DNA of 61,515 nt, taken from Mitsuaria chitosanitabida ATCC BAA-476 = NBRC 102408 (GTDB lineage: Bacteria > Pseudomonadota > Gammaproteobacteria > Burkholderiales > Burkholderiaceae_C). Position 1 is the stretch's first letter. Every line of letters begins with the position of its first letter. Location: NCBI RefSeq assembly GCF_001598255.1, contig NZ_BCYP01000023.1, positions 1 through 61,515 on the forward strand. Reading direction: 5' to 3'. Below are positions 17,271 to 25,148 of this stretch, piece by piece. The notes below the pieces were generated by a model. The model did not search any database. It was not told the DNA's origin and was given only the letters and a program-made list of their open reading frames with translations. The position numbers and the translations under genes are program-made.

Positions 17271-17888
17271 ATGAGCAAGCTTCGTTGGCTGATCCCTCTC
17301 GCGCTGGCCCTGGGCACCGGGCTGGCATCCGCGCAACACCACGGCGGCCCCGGCCCGCGGGTCGACATCGGCCTGCACTTCGACGCCCGCTATCACCACG
17401 ACCACTACTACCCCGCGACCGGCTACGTCGCCCGCGGCCTGCCGACCGGCGCGGTCTTCGTGGGCGGGCGCTACTGGTACCACGGCGGGGTCTGGTACCA
17501 GCCCTGGGGCCCGAGCTTCCGGGTCATCGTCCCCCCAGTGGGCATCATCGTCCCCGTGCTGCCGTCGGCCTACGTGAGCCTGCGCATCGGCGGCTATCCG
17601 TACTACTACGCCAACGGCGTCTACTACCAGACCGCCGTCGCGGGTCCGGGCTACGTGGTCGTCGCACCGCCGCCGGGTGCGGACACGGCGACACCGGCAC
17701 CCGTCGCGCCGCCCCGGCCGGATCCCATCATCTATCCGCGCAACGGCCAGTCCCCGGAGCAGACCGAGGCCGATCGCCAGGCGTGCAATCGCTGGGCGAC
17801 CTCGCAGCCCTCGGCGATGAACGACGCCGGCGTGTTCAACCGCGCCGTCGAGGCCTGCATGGACGGACGCGGCTACAGCATGCGATGA
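17271..17888 (+). CDS. DUF6515 family exported protein
   Basis: The 205-residue protein has a signal peptide (MSKLRWLIPLALALGTGLASA), a His-rich segment (RYHHDHYYPATGY), a Tyr/Gly/Val-rich beta-like middle containing YYYANGVYYQ, a Pro/Ala linker and a C-terminal helical tail with two cysteines (RQACNRW and EACMDGRGYSM). This matches DUF6515 proteins, which are common in Burkholderiales envelopes and have no assigned function. GGAG seven bases before the ATG supports the start. Confidence 0.8.
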   Translation: MSKLRWLIPLALALGTGLASAQHHGGPGPRVDIGLHFDARYHHDHYYPATGYVARGLPTGAVFVGGRYWYHGGVWYQPWGPSFRVIVPPVGIIVPVLPSAYVSLRIGGYPYYYANGVYYQTAVAGPGYVVVAPPPGADTATPAPVAPPRPDPIIYPRNGQSPEQTEADRQACNRWATSQPSAMNDAGVFNRAVEACMDGRGYSMR

Positions 17889-17907
17889 GCCGCGGGGAGG
17901 GGCGGGC

Positions 17908-18915
17908 TCACAGCACGCAGCCCGCCTCGCCCGCGCCGCCGGGCACGGCGGTGCTGCCGAGCTTCACCCCGTAGCGCTCCGCCGTCATGTGCGCCAGGAT
18001 CGCCAGCGCGATCTCCGGCGGCGTGCGGGCGCCGATGTGCAGGCCCACCGGGCCGTGCAGCCGATCCAGCTGCGCGTCGGTCAGGTCGAAGTGCTCCTTC
18101 AGGCGCGCGCGCCGCCTGGCCTGATTCACCCGCGAGCCGATCGCGCCCACGTAGAACGCCGGGCCGCGCAGCGCCTCCATCAGCGCCAGGTCATCGAGCT
18201 TGGGATCGTGTGTCAACGCCACGATCGCCGTGTGCCCGTCGGGCTGGAGCCGCTGCACCACGTCGTCCGGCATCTCGCGCGTCAGCGGCGCGGCGAGCAG
18301 GGTCCAGGGGTAGTCGTCCCGCGGATCGCAGACCTGCACCTGGTAATCGAGCGCCAAGGCCATCTGCGCCAGGTACTGGCTCATCTGTCCGGCACCGATG
18401 ATCAGCAGCCGCCACTGCGGACCGTGATGCGTCTCCAGCCGGGTCTCGCTCAGCTGCAGCCGATCGGCGCCGCCGAGCGCATGCGCGGGCGGCTCCGACA
18501 GCGTCACCGATCCCGTCGCCAGGTCCAGCGTCCGCAGGACCCGCTCGCCGCGGGACAGGCGGGCCAGCAGCTCGGCGATCGCGGAGTCGGGGCCGACCGG
18601 CTCCAGCATCAACTCCAGCGTGCCGCCGCACGGCAGGCCGAACCGCTGCGCGGCTTCCGCGCCGACGCCGTAGCGGATCAGCTCCGGGGATCGCAGCGTC
18701 AGCGCGCCCTCGCGCACCTTGGCGACCAGGTCGTCCTCGATGCAGCCGCCCGAGACCGATCCGGCGATCAGGCCATCCCCCCGCACCGCGACGATGGATC
18801 CCACCGGCCGGGGCGCCGAGCCCCAGGTCCGCGTGATCGTCCCGAGCACGACGCGCTGGTCGGCGTCCAGCCATTGCTGCACCTGGCGCAGCACCTGCAG
18901 GTCCATGTTGTCCAT
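17908..18915 (-). CDS. xdhC: XdhC/CoxI family molybdoenzyme maturation protein
   Basis: The 335-residue protein has both parts of the family: an N-terminal XdhC_CoxI domain (VVLGTITRTWGSAPRPVGS, SVSGGCIEDDL) and a C-terminal Rossmann domain (LLIIGAGQMSQYLAQMA, VCDPRDDYPW, PAFYVGAIGSR, GLHIGARTPPEIALAILAHM). Relatives bind the molybdenum cofactor and help insert it, with its sulfido ligand, into xanthine-dehydrogenase or CO-dehydrogenase-type enzymes. No such enzyme is in the window. It is divergent from a CoxG-like gene with only 66 bases between starts. A second in-frame ATG lies at 18906. Confidence 0.88.
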   Translation of the reverse strand: MDNMDLQVLRQVQQWLDADQRVVLGTITRTWGSAPRPVGSIVAVRGDGLIAGSVSGGCIEDDLVAKVREGALTLRSPELIRYGVGAEAAQRFGLPCGGTLELMLEPVGPDSAIAELLARLSRGERVLRTLDLATGSVTLSEPPAHALGGADRLQLSETRLETHHGPQWRLLIIGAGQMSQYLAQMALALDYQVQVCDPRDDYPWTLLAAPLTREMPDDVVQRLQPDGHTAIVALTHDPKLDDLALMEALRGPAFYVGAIGSRVNQARRRARLKEHFDLTDAQLDRLHGPVGLHIGARTPPEIALAILAHMTAERYGVKLGSTAVPGGAGEAGCVL

Positions 18916-18981
18916 CCGCGCACCATAGCGAAATTCGATGCGGTCCGCCTCGGGCCGTCCGCGCCAGCCACAATCCGGCGC

Positions 18982-19551
18982 ATGCCCACCCTCGCCCTGA
19001 ACGACGACCTCGTCCTGCCCGTGGCGCAGTCCACCGTCTGGAAGGCCCTGCACGACCTGGCCCTGGTCGGCGACGCGCTGCCCGACGGCGCCTCGCTGGC
19101 CGCCGCCGACGCGGCGCGCGCCTTCACCCTGGCGATGCCGGGCTTCGACGGCCGCGTGCTGCTGCTCGACCTCGACGCGCCGAGCCGGCTGCGCCTGAGC
19201 TTCGACGGGCAGGGGCCCGACACCGGCGGCGTCAGCGGCCAGATGCAGCTCCGGCTGGAGACGCTCGGCCCCGACCGCACGCTGATGCACGTGGCCCTGG
19301 TCCTCCAGGCCGAACGCGTCGTCCCGTCCAAGATCGCCGGCCTCCAGAGGCTGCGTCAACGGCTCGCCGCCTTCGAGCGCGCCGTCGAGCAACGCCATCC
19401 CTCCGATTGCCCCAAGCCGGTGCCGGCCGCGCCCAAGCCCTGGCCGCAACGCCTGCTCGACTGGTACCTCGGCTGGTTCGCCGCGATGTTCAACGGGACG
19501 CTGTTCCCGCCGCCGAAGCCGCGTCCGCGGCGCCACCGCGGGCCGCACTGA
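18982..19551 (+). CDS. CoxG-like SRPBCC protein
   Basis: The 189-residue protein fits the CO-dehydrogenase subunit G/SRPBCC pattern: LPVAQSTVWKALHDLALVGDALPDGA at the start (pocket-forming helix-grip fold), a central LSFDGQGPDTGGVSGQMQLRLE strand pair, and a long amphipathic or hydrophobic tail (LLDWYLGWFAAMFNGTLFPP) that could anchor it to the membrane, as reported for CoxG. Its pairing with XdhC suggests a shared role in maturation or membrane docking of a molybdenum hydroxylase encoded elsewhere. Confidence 0.72.
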   Translation: MPTLALNDDLVLPVAQSTVWKALHDLALVGDALPDGASLAAADAARAFTLAMPGFDGRVLLLDLDAPSRLRLSFDGQGPDTGGVSGQMQLRLETLGPDRTLMHVALVLQAERVVPSKIAGLQRLRQRLAAFERAVEQRHPSDCPKPVPAAPKPWPQRLLDWYLGWFAAMFNGTLFPPPKPRPRRHRGPH

Positions 19552-19682
19552 AGCGCTCCCGCGCCTCTCGGAACGCCGGTCGGCTGGCGCCCCCGGCGCG
19601 CCCATCCGGGCGTCATGCGTTCGTCACGCCACCTGTACGCGAACGTAACTTGTTGATTCGCATATAGAATCTCGTTCGTCTG

Positions 19683-19711
19683 ACGGCCACCTCACGGTGG
19701 CCGTTGCCTTT
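19683..19711 (+). terminator. Hairpin terminator after the CoxG-like gene
   Basis: A perfect nine-base-pair stem ACGGCCACC / GGTGGCCGT with a TCAC loop, followed by TGCCTTT. It lies 131 bases after the CoxG-like stop and ends only 12 bases before the acyltransferase ATG, so it could also act as an attenuator for that gene. Confidence 0.6.
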
Positions 19712-19723
19712 GGCGCTCTCCCT

Positions 19724-20803
19724 ATGGCTTCCCGTCTGCTCCCGCTGGACGCGCTGCGCGCGGTCGCGGCGCAATTGATCGTCCTGCACCATCTGTCCGT
19801 CTACGGCCCCATCGCCGAGGCGATGCATGGCCTGTTCCCGCTGCTGACGGGCTGGCTGTACGACTACGGCCGCATGGCGGTGCAGGTCTTCCTGGTGCTG
19901 GGCGGCTACCTGAGCGCCCGCGCGCTCTCGGCGCAGGAAGCGCAGCTGCGGCAGTTGGCCCCGGCGCTGCTGGCCCAGCGCTACTGGCGCCTGGTGCCGC
20001 CCTTCATGGCCGCCGTGGGCATGACGCTGCTGACCTCCTGGCTGGTCGCGCCGCTGCTGCCGGAGCTGGTGCCCGGCGATATCCACCTGACGCAGATCCT
20101 GGCCCACGCGCTGCTGCTGCACGACCTGATGGACGTCGAGGCCCTGACCGTCGGCGCCTGGTACGTGGCCATCGACTTCCAGCTCTTCGCGTTGCTGCTG
20201 CTGCTGATGTGGGGCCTGCGCTGCCTGCCGCTCAAGCGTGGCGTGCGCGCCGTGCTGGCGCCGGTGCTGGTGGGCCTGCTCTGCGCGGCCTCGCTGCTCA
20301 AGTTCAACCGCATGGCGGGCCTGGACGCCTACGCCATCTATTTCTTCGGCGCCTACGGTCTGGGCGTGTTGCTGTACTGGTGCCAGGGCTGGTCGGCGGG
20401 CGCGCGTCGCGCGGGCCTGATCGCCCTGGGCGCGTTGATGGCGGCGGCCCTGGTGCTGCAGTTCCGCGAGCGCCTGGTCGTGGCCGCGCTGACGGCCCTG
20501 GTCATCGTGCTGTGGCGCGGTGGCGCCGGTCCGCGCTGGCTGCAGGACGGTCTGCAGGGCATGGCGCGCCATGCCTATGCGCTGTTCCTGATCCACTTCC
20601 CGATGTGCCTGCTGGTCAACGCGCTGTACGAGCACCGCGCCGAGAGCCCGGCGCCGATGCTGGACGCGCTGGCCCCGCTGGCGCTGGTGGCCGCCTGGGC
20701 GCTGAGCAACATGGCCGCCGTGCCCTTCCACCGCTGGATCGAGGCGCCGCTGCTGCGCTGGCGTCCGGCCGCCACCGCGCTGCCGCGCGTGGCGATCCGC
20801 TGA
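19724..20803 (+). CDS. Acyltransferase 3 family membrane protein
   Basis: The 359-residue multispanning protein begins with RLLPLDALRAVAAQLIVLHHLSVYG, containing the conserved Arg and His of the acyltransferase-3 (OafA/NodX) family, then FLVLGGYLSARAL in place of the common FFxxSGF/xxS motif. About ten hydrophobic segments follow, ending in HAYALFLIHFPMCLLVNAL and a basic tail. Members transfer acetyl or other acyl groups to cell-surface sugars or small molecules. An in-frame GTG at 19697 lies inside the terminator hairpin, so the ATG is preferred. Confidence 0.82.
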   Translation: MASRLLPLDALRAVAAQLIVLHHLSVYGPIAEAMHGLFPLLTGWLYDYGRMAVQVFLVLGGYLSARALSAQEAQLRQLAPALLAQRYWRLVPPFMAAVGMTLLTSWLVAPLLPELVPGDIHLTQILAHALLLHDLMDVEALTVGAWYVAIDFQLFALLLLLMWGLRCLPLKRGVRAVLAPVLVGLLCAASLLKFNRMAGLDAYAIYFFGAYGLGVLLYWCQGWSAGARRAGLIALGALMAAALVLQFRERLVVAALTALVIVLWRGGAGPRWLQDGLQGMARHAYALFLIHFPMCLLVNALYEHRAESPAPMLDALAPLALVAAWALSNMAAVPFHRWIEAPLLRWRPAATALPRVAIR

Positions 20804-20863
20804 TCGACCGGCCGGTCGTCCGGTCCTGCCGGGCCCCGATAACCGTCGCCCGGCGGGGCCGCC

Positions 20864-21574
20864 TCAGGCCCAGTTCTCGCGCGCGTTCTCGCGGCGCTGC
20901 AGATCGGCCAGCGTCTTGCCGGGCTCGTCCCGGAAACGCTCCTCCATCACCTCCAGCTGCTGCACGCGGTCCACGCGGAAGCTGCGGAAGTCCTCGCGCA
21001 GCTCGCACCAGGCGGAGAAGGTCCACACCGGCCCCCAGAAGAAGCAGGCCAGCGGCCGCACTAGGCGGGTGCTGGTCTGGTCGCTCAGGTCCAGGTAGTG
21101 CAGGCGCAGCTTGGTGCGGGACTCGGTGGCCTGGCGGAGCTGGGTGAGCCGCTCCCGCGTGACGTCGTCCAGGCCGCGCTGCGGCGCGTAGACGGTCAGG
21201 CTCTCGGCCGCCGCGCGGGCGGTGCCCGGCAGCACCGCGAAGATCTTGCCCAGCGCCTCCTCGGCGCGCTGGCCCAGCACCGCGTCCAGCTGCGGCTGCG
21301 CCAGCCGCACCGCGGCGACCAGCGATTGCGCCTCCTCCGCGCTGAACATCAGCGGCGGCAGCTCGAAGCCCACCCGCATGCGGTAGCCGACGCCGGCCTC
21401 GCCGTCGATGGGCACGCCCTGCTGCTGCAGCGCCGCCACGTCGCGATAGACGGTGCGGATCGAGACTTCCAGGCGCTGGGCCAGGAATTCGGCGGTCGTG
21501 AGGCGGCGTCCACGGATGAGCTGGACGATCTGGAACAGGCGGTCGGCGCGTCGCATCGGGCGATTGTCAGCCAT
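20864..21574 (-). CDS. YafY-type WYL-domain transcriptional regulator
   Basis: The 236-residue protein has an N-terminal DeoR-like winged helix (RLFQIVQLIRGRRLTTAEFLAQRLEVSIRTVYRDVAAL), the spacer GVPIDGEAGVGYRMR, and a WYL-type sensor domain in the second half (LRLHYLDLSDQTSTRLVRPLACFFWG and WTFSAWCELREDFRSFRVDRV). WYL domains bind ligands or nucleic acids and control the regulator. It is divergent from the NADH dehydrogenase gene and may regulate it; the two starts are 44 bases apart. A second ATG at 21556 is possible. Confidence 0.87.
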   Translation of the reverse strand: MADNRPMRRADRLFQIVQLIRGRRLTTAEFLAQRLEVSIRTVYRDVAALQQQGVPIDGEAGVGYRMRVGFELPPLMFSAEEAQSLVAAVRLAQPQLDAVLGQRAEEALGKIFAVLPGTARAAAESLTVYAPQRGLDDVTRERLTQLRQATESRTKLRLHYLDLSDQTSTRLVRPLACFFWGPVWTFSAWCELREDFRSFRVDRVQQLEVMEERFRDEPGKTLADLQRRENARENWA

Positions 21575-21618
21575 CGGATTGACACATCCGGGTCGTCATC
21601 CCCGCTAGGATGTGCTGC

Positions 21619-22959
21619 ATGGATGCCGACCCTGCCGCCCCCTCCGCCTCGCCCGCCACATCCGCTTCTTCCGTGCCCCATGTGGTGATCGTCGGCTGCG
21701 GCTTCGGCGGCCTCGAAGCGACCAAGGTTCTCGACGGCGCGCCGGTGCGCATCACCCTGATCGACCGCAGCAACCACCACCTCTTCCAGCCGCTGCTCTA
21801 CCAGGTGGCCACGGCCGGTCTGTCGGCCCCGGCGATCGCCTCGCCGATCCGGCACATGCGCCGCCACCAGCGCAACCTGACGGTGCTGATGGCCGAGGTC
21901 CAGGCCATCGACAAGGCGCGCCGCGAGGTCCGGCTCACCGACGGCCAGCACATCCCCTACGACGTCCTCATCGTCGCCGCCGGCGCGACGCACAGCTACT
22001 TCGGCAACGACCAGTGGCAGGCGCACGCGCCCGGCCTGAAGACCCTGGCCGACGCCTTCAAGCTGCGCGCGCGGCTGCTGAGCGCCTTCGAGCGCGCCGA
22101 GACCCTGCCCGATCCCGCGGCCCGCGACCCGTGGCTGACCTTCGTCGTGATCGGTGGCGGACCGACCGGCGTCGAGATGGCCGGCACGCTGGCCGAGATC
22201 GCCCGCCACACGCTGCGCGACGAGTTCCGCCGCATCGACCCGAGCCGCGCGCATGTGCTGCTGGTCGAGGGCTCGGACCGGGTGCTGGCCGCCTTCCAGC
22301 CCAAGCAGTCGGCGCAGGCGCGGGCCCAGCTGGAGAAGCTGGGCGTGCAGGTGCGCACCGGATGCCGCGTCGTCGGCATCGACGAGGAGGGCGTGGACTT
22401 GCAGACGGCCGACGGCAGGACCGAGCGCATCGCCTCCAAGACCAAGGTCTGGGCGGCGGGCGTGGCCGCCTCGCCGCTGGCGCGCACGCTCGACGTGCCG
22501 CTGGACCGCGCGGGCCGCGTCGTCGTCGACGAGCACCTGAACATCCCCGGCCATCCCGAGGTCTATGTCGTCGGCGACATGGCCGCGGCGACCAGCCTCC
22601 AGAAGGACGGCAGCCGCAAGCCGGTGCCCGGCGTGAGCCCCGGCGCCAAGCAGGCGGGGCGGCACGCGGCGCGTCAGATCCTGGCGCGCCTGCAAGGGCG
22701 GTCGATCGCGCCCTTCCACTACAACGACTACGGCAACCTGGCCACCATCGGCCGCAAGGCCGCGATCGCGGACCTGGGCTCGATCCAGTTCAGCGGCCTG
22801 TCCGCATGGCTGTTCTGGCTGTTCGTCCACGTCTACTTCCTGATCGGCTTCCGCAACCGCGTCCGCGTCTTCGCCGATTGGGCCTGGGCCTACTTCACCT
22901 TCCAGCGCCACGCGCGCATCGTGGTCGAGGCCCAACCCCACGACCACCAAGACGCCTGA
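21619..22959 (+). CDS. ndh: Type II NADH:quinone oxidoreductase (NDH-2)
   Basis: The 446-residue flavoprotein has an FAD Rossmann motif (VVIVGCGFGGLEATK), the active-site stretch NHHLFQPLLYQVATAGLS, a second NADH-binding Rossmann motif (VVIGGGPTGVEMAGTLAE) and a C-terminal membrane-binding region (LSAWLFWLFVHVYFLIGFRNR). It oxidises NADH and reduces quinone at the inner membrane without pumping protons. AGGA eight bases before the ATG at 21619 supports this start over the ATG at 21610. Confidence 0.93.
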   Translation: MDADPAAPSASPATSASSVPHVVIVGCGFGGLEATKVLDGAPVRITLIDRSNHHLFQPLLYQVATAGLSAPAIASPIRHMRRHQRNLTVLMAEVQAIDKARREVRLTDGQHIPYDVLIVAAGATHSYFGNDQWQAHAPGLKTLADAFKLRARLLSAFERAETLPDPAARDPWLTFVVIGGGPTGVEMAGTLAEIARHTLRDEFRRIDPSRAHVLLVEGSDRVLAAFQPKQSAQARAQLEKLGVQVRTGCRVVGIDEEGVDLQTADGRTERIASKTKVWAAGVAASPLARTLDVPLDRAGRVVVDEHLNIPGHPEVYVVGDMAAATSLQKDGSRKPVPGVSPGAKQAGRHAARQILARLQGRSIAPFHYNDYGNLATIGRKAAIADLGSIQFSGLSAWLFWLFVHVYFLIGFRNRVRVFADWAWAYFTFQRHARIVVEAQPHDHQDA

Positions 22960-23080
22960 CGCGCCCGAGCGGCGCGCGCAGGGGCGGGCACTCGTCGTTG
23001 CGAATGCTCGCCGTAGCCCCGCTACGGCTGTGCTTCGCGCCTAGATTGCCCACCCCTGCACGCGCCGCTCGGACGCGTCA
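22957..23080. repeat. Long imperfect inverted repeat with nested hairpin between convergent genes
   Basis: Two 34-base arms (22957-22990 and 23047-23080) match with three differences, and the 56-base spacer holds a second hairpin (GCCGTAG-CCCC-CTACGGC-like). The left arm starts in the NDH-2 stop codon. All three arm differences are C/T, so a minus-strand RNA keeps G-U pairs while a plus-strand RNA has C-A mismatches. It probably acts as a transcription terminator for both flanking genes or as a dispersed intergenic element. Confidence 0.8.
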
Positions 23081-23098
23081 GGGGGAGCGGATCGGGGA

Positions 23099-23488
23099 TC
23101 AGATCGGGGTGCAGATCTCGACGAGCGTGCCGTCGGGGCAGCGGACGTAGGCGACGACCTGGCCCCAGGGCTTGGTCGTGGGCGGGGTCAGGCCTTGCGC
23201 GCCGGCGGCCAGCGCCTTGGCGTAGGCGGTCGGGACGTCCTGTGTCGACAGACCGATCTCCATGCCCAGCGGGGAACCGTCCTCCGCCCGGCGGTAGTCC
23301 TGACCGAGGTTGCCGCGGGCGATGTCGTGGCGGGCGAAGGACAAGGTGGTGGAACCGGTCTCCAGCTCCCCGTAGGCGCCGGACTCGTGCAGGAAGCGGC
23401 GCTGCAGGCCGAAGGCCCGCTCGAAGAAGTCCAGCGAGGCCGGCACGTCCGCGACGTAGACGATGGTGTAGGCGAAGCGCATGCTCAT
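23099..23488 (-). CDS. VOC (glyoxalase/bleomycin-resistance) family protein
   Basis: The 129-residue protein shows the two beta-alpha-beta-beta-beta modules of the vicinal-oxygen-chelate fold: RFAYTIVYVADVPASLDFFERAFGL at the start and MEIGLSTQDVPTAYAKALAAGA, VVAYVRCPDGTLVEIC in the second half. A candidate metal-binding Glu is seen in VEIC. AGGGAG upstream of the ATG at 23488 supports the start. Function could be a glyoxalase-like lyase, dioxygenase or resistance protein; the sequence does not decide. Confidence 0.87.
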   Translation of the reverse strand: MSMRFAYTIVYVADVPASLDFFERAFGLQRRFLHESGAYGELETGSTTLSFARHDIARGNLGQDYRRAEDGSPLGMEIGLSTQDVPTAYAKALAAGAQGLTPPTTKPWGQVVAYVRCPDGTLVEICTPI

Positions 23489-23669
23489 GAAGACTCCCTG
23501 CCGGTCCGCCCGGCGTGTGTGAGGCGTGTGAAAGGGTCCTGGAGGCGCCGCGGCTGTCCCTCGCCCGTGGGGCAAGCCTTCCTCGACGTCGCGATCGCTC
23601 GTAGGACGATGTCGCGCCGATGATGCGGACCCGCTGCTGACAGCGGATTGGCAGCTACGATCACGCCCC

Positions 23670-25148
23670 ATGAGCGCTCCCAGCCCCGAGATTCAACGTC
23701 TCCCGAACGGCCTGCTCTGGCTGGCGCGGCCCGCTCCCGGCGCGCTGGCGACGGTGCGTGTCGTCTACCGCTGCGGCGGGCGCGACGATCCCACCGGCCG
23801 CAGCGGCTTGTCGCACCTGACGCTGCGCCTGATCGCCGGCGCCAGCCGCTACCTCGAGCCCGGCCAGTTCAATCGCCTCATCGCCTCCGCCGGCGGCCGC
23901 GGCGTGATCGAGATCGACGAGGACTACGCCGCCCTGCAGACACGCGTGCCCGCGCATCAGCTCGAACGCCTGCTCTGGGCCGAGGCCGAGCGCATGAGCA
24001 ACCCGCGCATCGATGCCGACACGCTGGCCTCGGCGCGCCTGCAGCTGCGCCAGGCGGTGCAGGCGCCGCAGCTCAATCCCTATGCGCGTCTGGACCTCGC
24101 GGTCGAGCGCCACGGCTATCTGACGCATCCCTACCAGCGGGGCGCGCTCGGCGATCCGGAGCAACTGCGCGATCTCGAGGTCGACGCGGTGCGGATGTTC
24201 CACGCCGCCAACTTCCGCTGCGACCGCGCGCTGGTCATCGTGACCGGCGCTTTCGACGAGGGCGCCGTGGCGCGCTGGATGCTGCACTACTTCGGATCGA
24301 TCCGGCCGCCGATGCTGGTCGGCGCGGCGCGCGAACTCCCCGCGACTTCGACCGCGAGCGCCTCCGGCGCGTCTGGGCCGTCCGCCGCCGTCAGCGCATC
24401 GGGTCCCTCCGCCGCCGCCGCGAGCGGATCGTCGACCGCGGCCAGCGCCGGCAGCGCGCCGGCGTCCGGCCCGCCGAGTCCCGCGGTCTCGCCGAGCGCC
24501 TCTCCCATCATCCCGTCGGCGCCCCTCGTCGCCCAGCCGGCCGAGCTGCGCGAATCGCGCCGCCCGCAAAGCCAGACGCTGAAGCTGTCGCTCTCGCAGG
24601 CGCCGCTGCCGGCCGCCGCGCTGGTGTGGCAGGTGCCGCGCGCCGACGACGCCTCGACGCCGGTCTGGCAGCTCGCCCAGGCCTTGCTGGGCCTGGGCCG
24701 GTCGGGCCGGCTGACCGACACGCTGGTCGACGAGAAGGCGCTCGCGCATCAACTCGGCCTGCGGCTGCTGCAGCACCGCGAGGCGGGACTGCTGGTGGCG
24801 CAGGCACTGGCCGCGCATGGACAGACGGCGTCGCCGGTCGCTCAAGCCTTGCAGCAGGAAGTCCTGCGGCTGGCCGATGAGCCGATCACCGATGAGGAAC
24901 TCGACAAGGCCAAGGCGATGCTGCGACGCGAGACCCAATCGCTCGAATGGACCGCGGAGCGCTGGGCCCGCGCCTTGGGGGAGGCCTGGGCGGTGCGGGG
25001 CGACGTGAACGCCGCCGCCAAGGACGCGGCCATCCGCGCCAAGCTGACCGCCGCCGAGGTGCAGCAGCTCTGGCGCAAGCACATCGTGCAGGCGCCGGTG
25101 CTGACGCTGCTCGCGGACATCGGCACGGCAGCGGGAGTGGCGGCATGA
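23670..25148 (+). CDS. M16 (insulinase) family protein without zinc motif, first of pair
   Basis: The 492-residue protein follows the M16B layout: RLPNGLLWLARPAPGALATVRVVYRCGGRDDPTGRSGLSHL (in part) at the N-terminus and a second homologous domain. The catalytic HxxEH is replaced by HLTLR in GLSHLTLRLIAG, so the Glu and second His are missing and metal catalysis is unlikely. A Ser/Ala/Pro linker of about 65 residues (230-295) joins the two halves. No signal peptide is visible. It overlaps the next M16 gene by ATGA. Confidence 0.82.
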   Translation: MSAPSPEIQRLPNGLLWLARPAPGALATVRVVYRCGGRDDPTGRSGLSHLTLRLIAGASRYLEPGQFNRLIASAGGRGVIEIDEDYAALQTRVPAHQLERLLWAEAERMSNPRIDADTLASARLQLRQAVQAPQLNPYARLDLAVERHGYLTHPYQRGALGDPEQLRDLEVDAVRMFHAANFRCDRALVIVTGAFDEGAVARWMLHYFGSIRPPMLVGAARELPATSTASASGASGPSAAVSASGPSAAAASGSSTAASAGSAPASGPPSPAVSPSASPIIPSAPLVAQPAELRESRRPQSQTLKLSLSQAPLPAAALVWQVPRADDASTPVWQLAQALLGLGRSGRLTDTLVDEKALAHQLGLRLLQHREAGLLVAQALAAHGQTASPVAQALQQEVLRLADEPITDEELDKAKAMLRRETQSLEWTAERWARALGEAWAVRGDVNAAAKDAAIRAKLTAAEVQQLWRKHIVQAPVLTLLADIGTAAGVAA

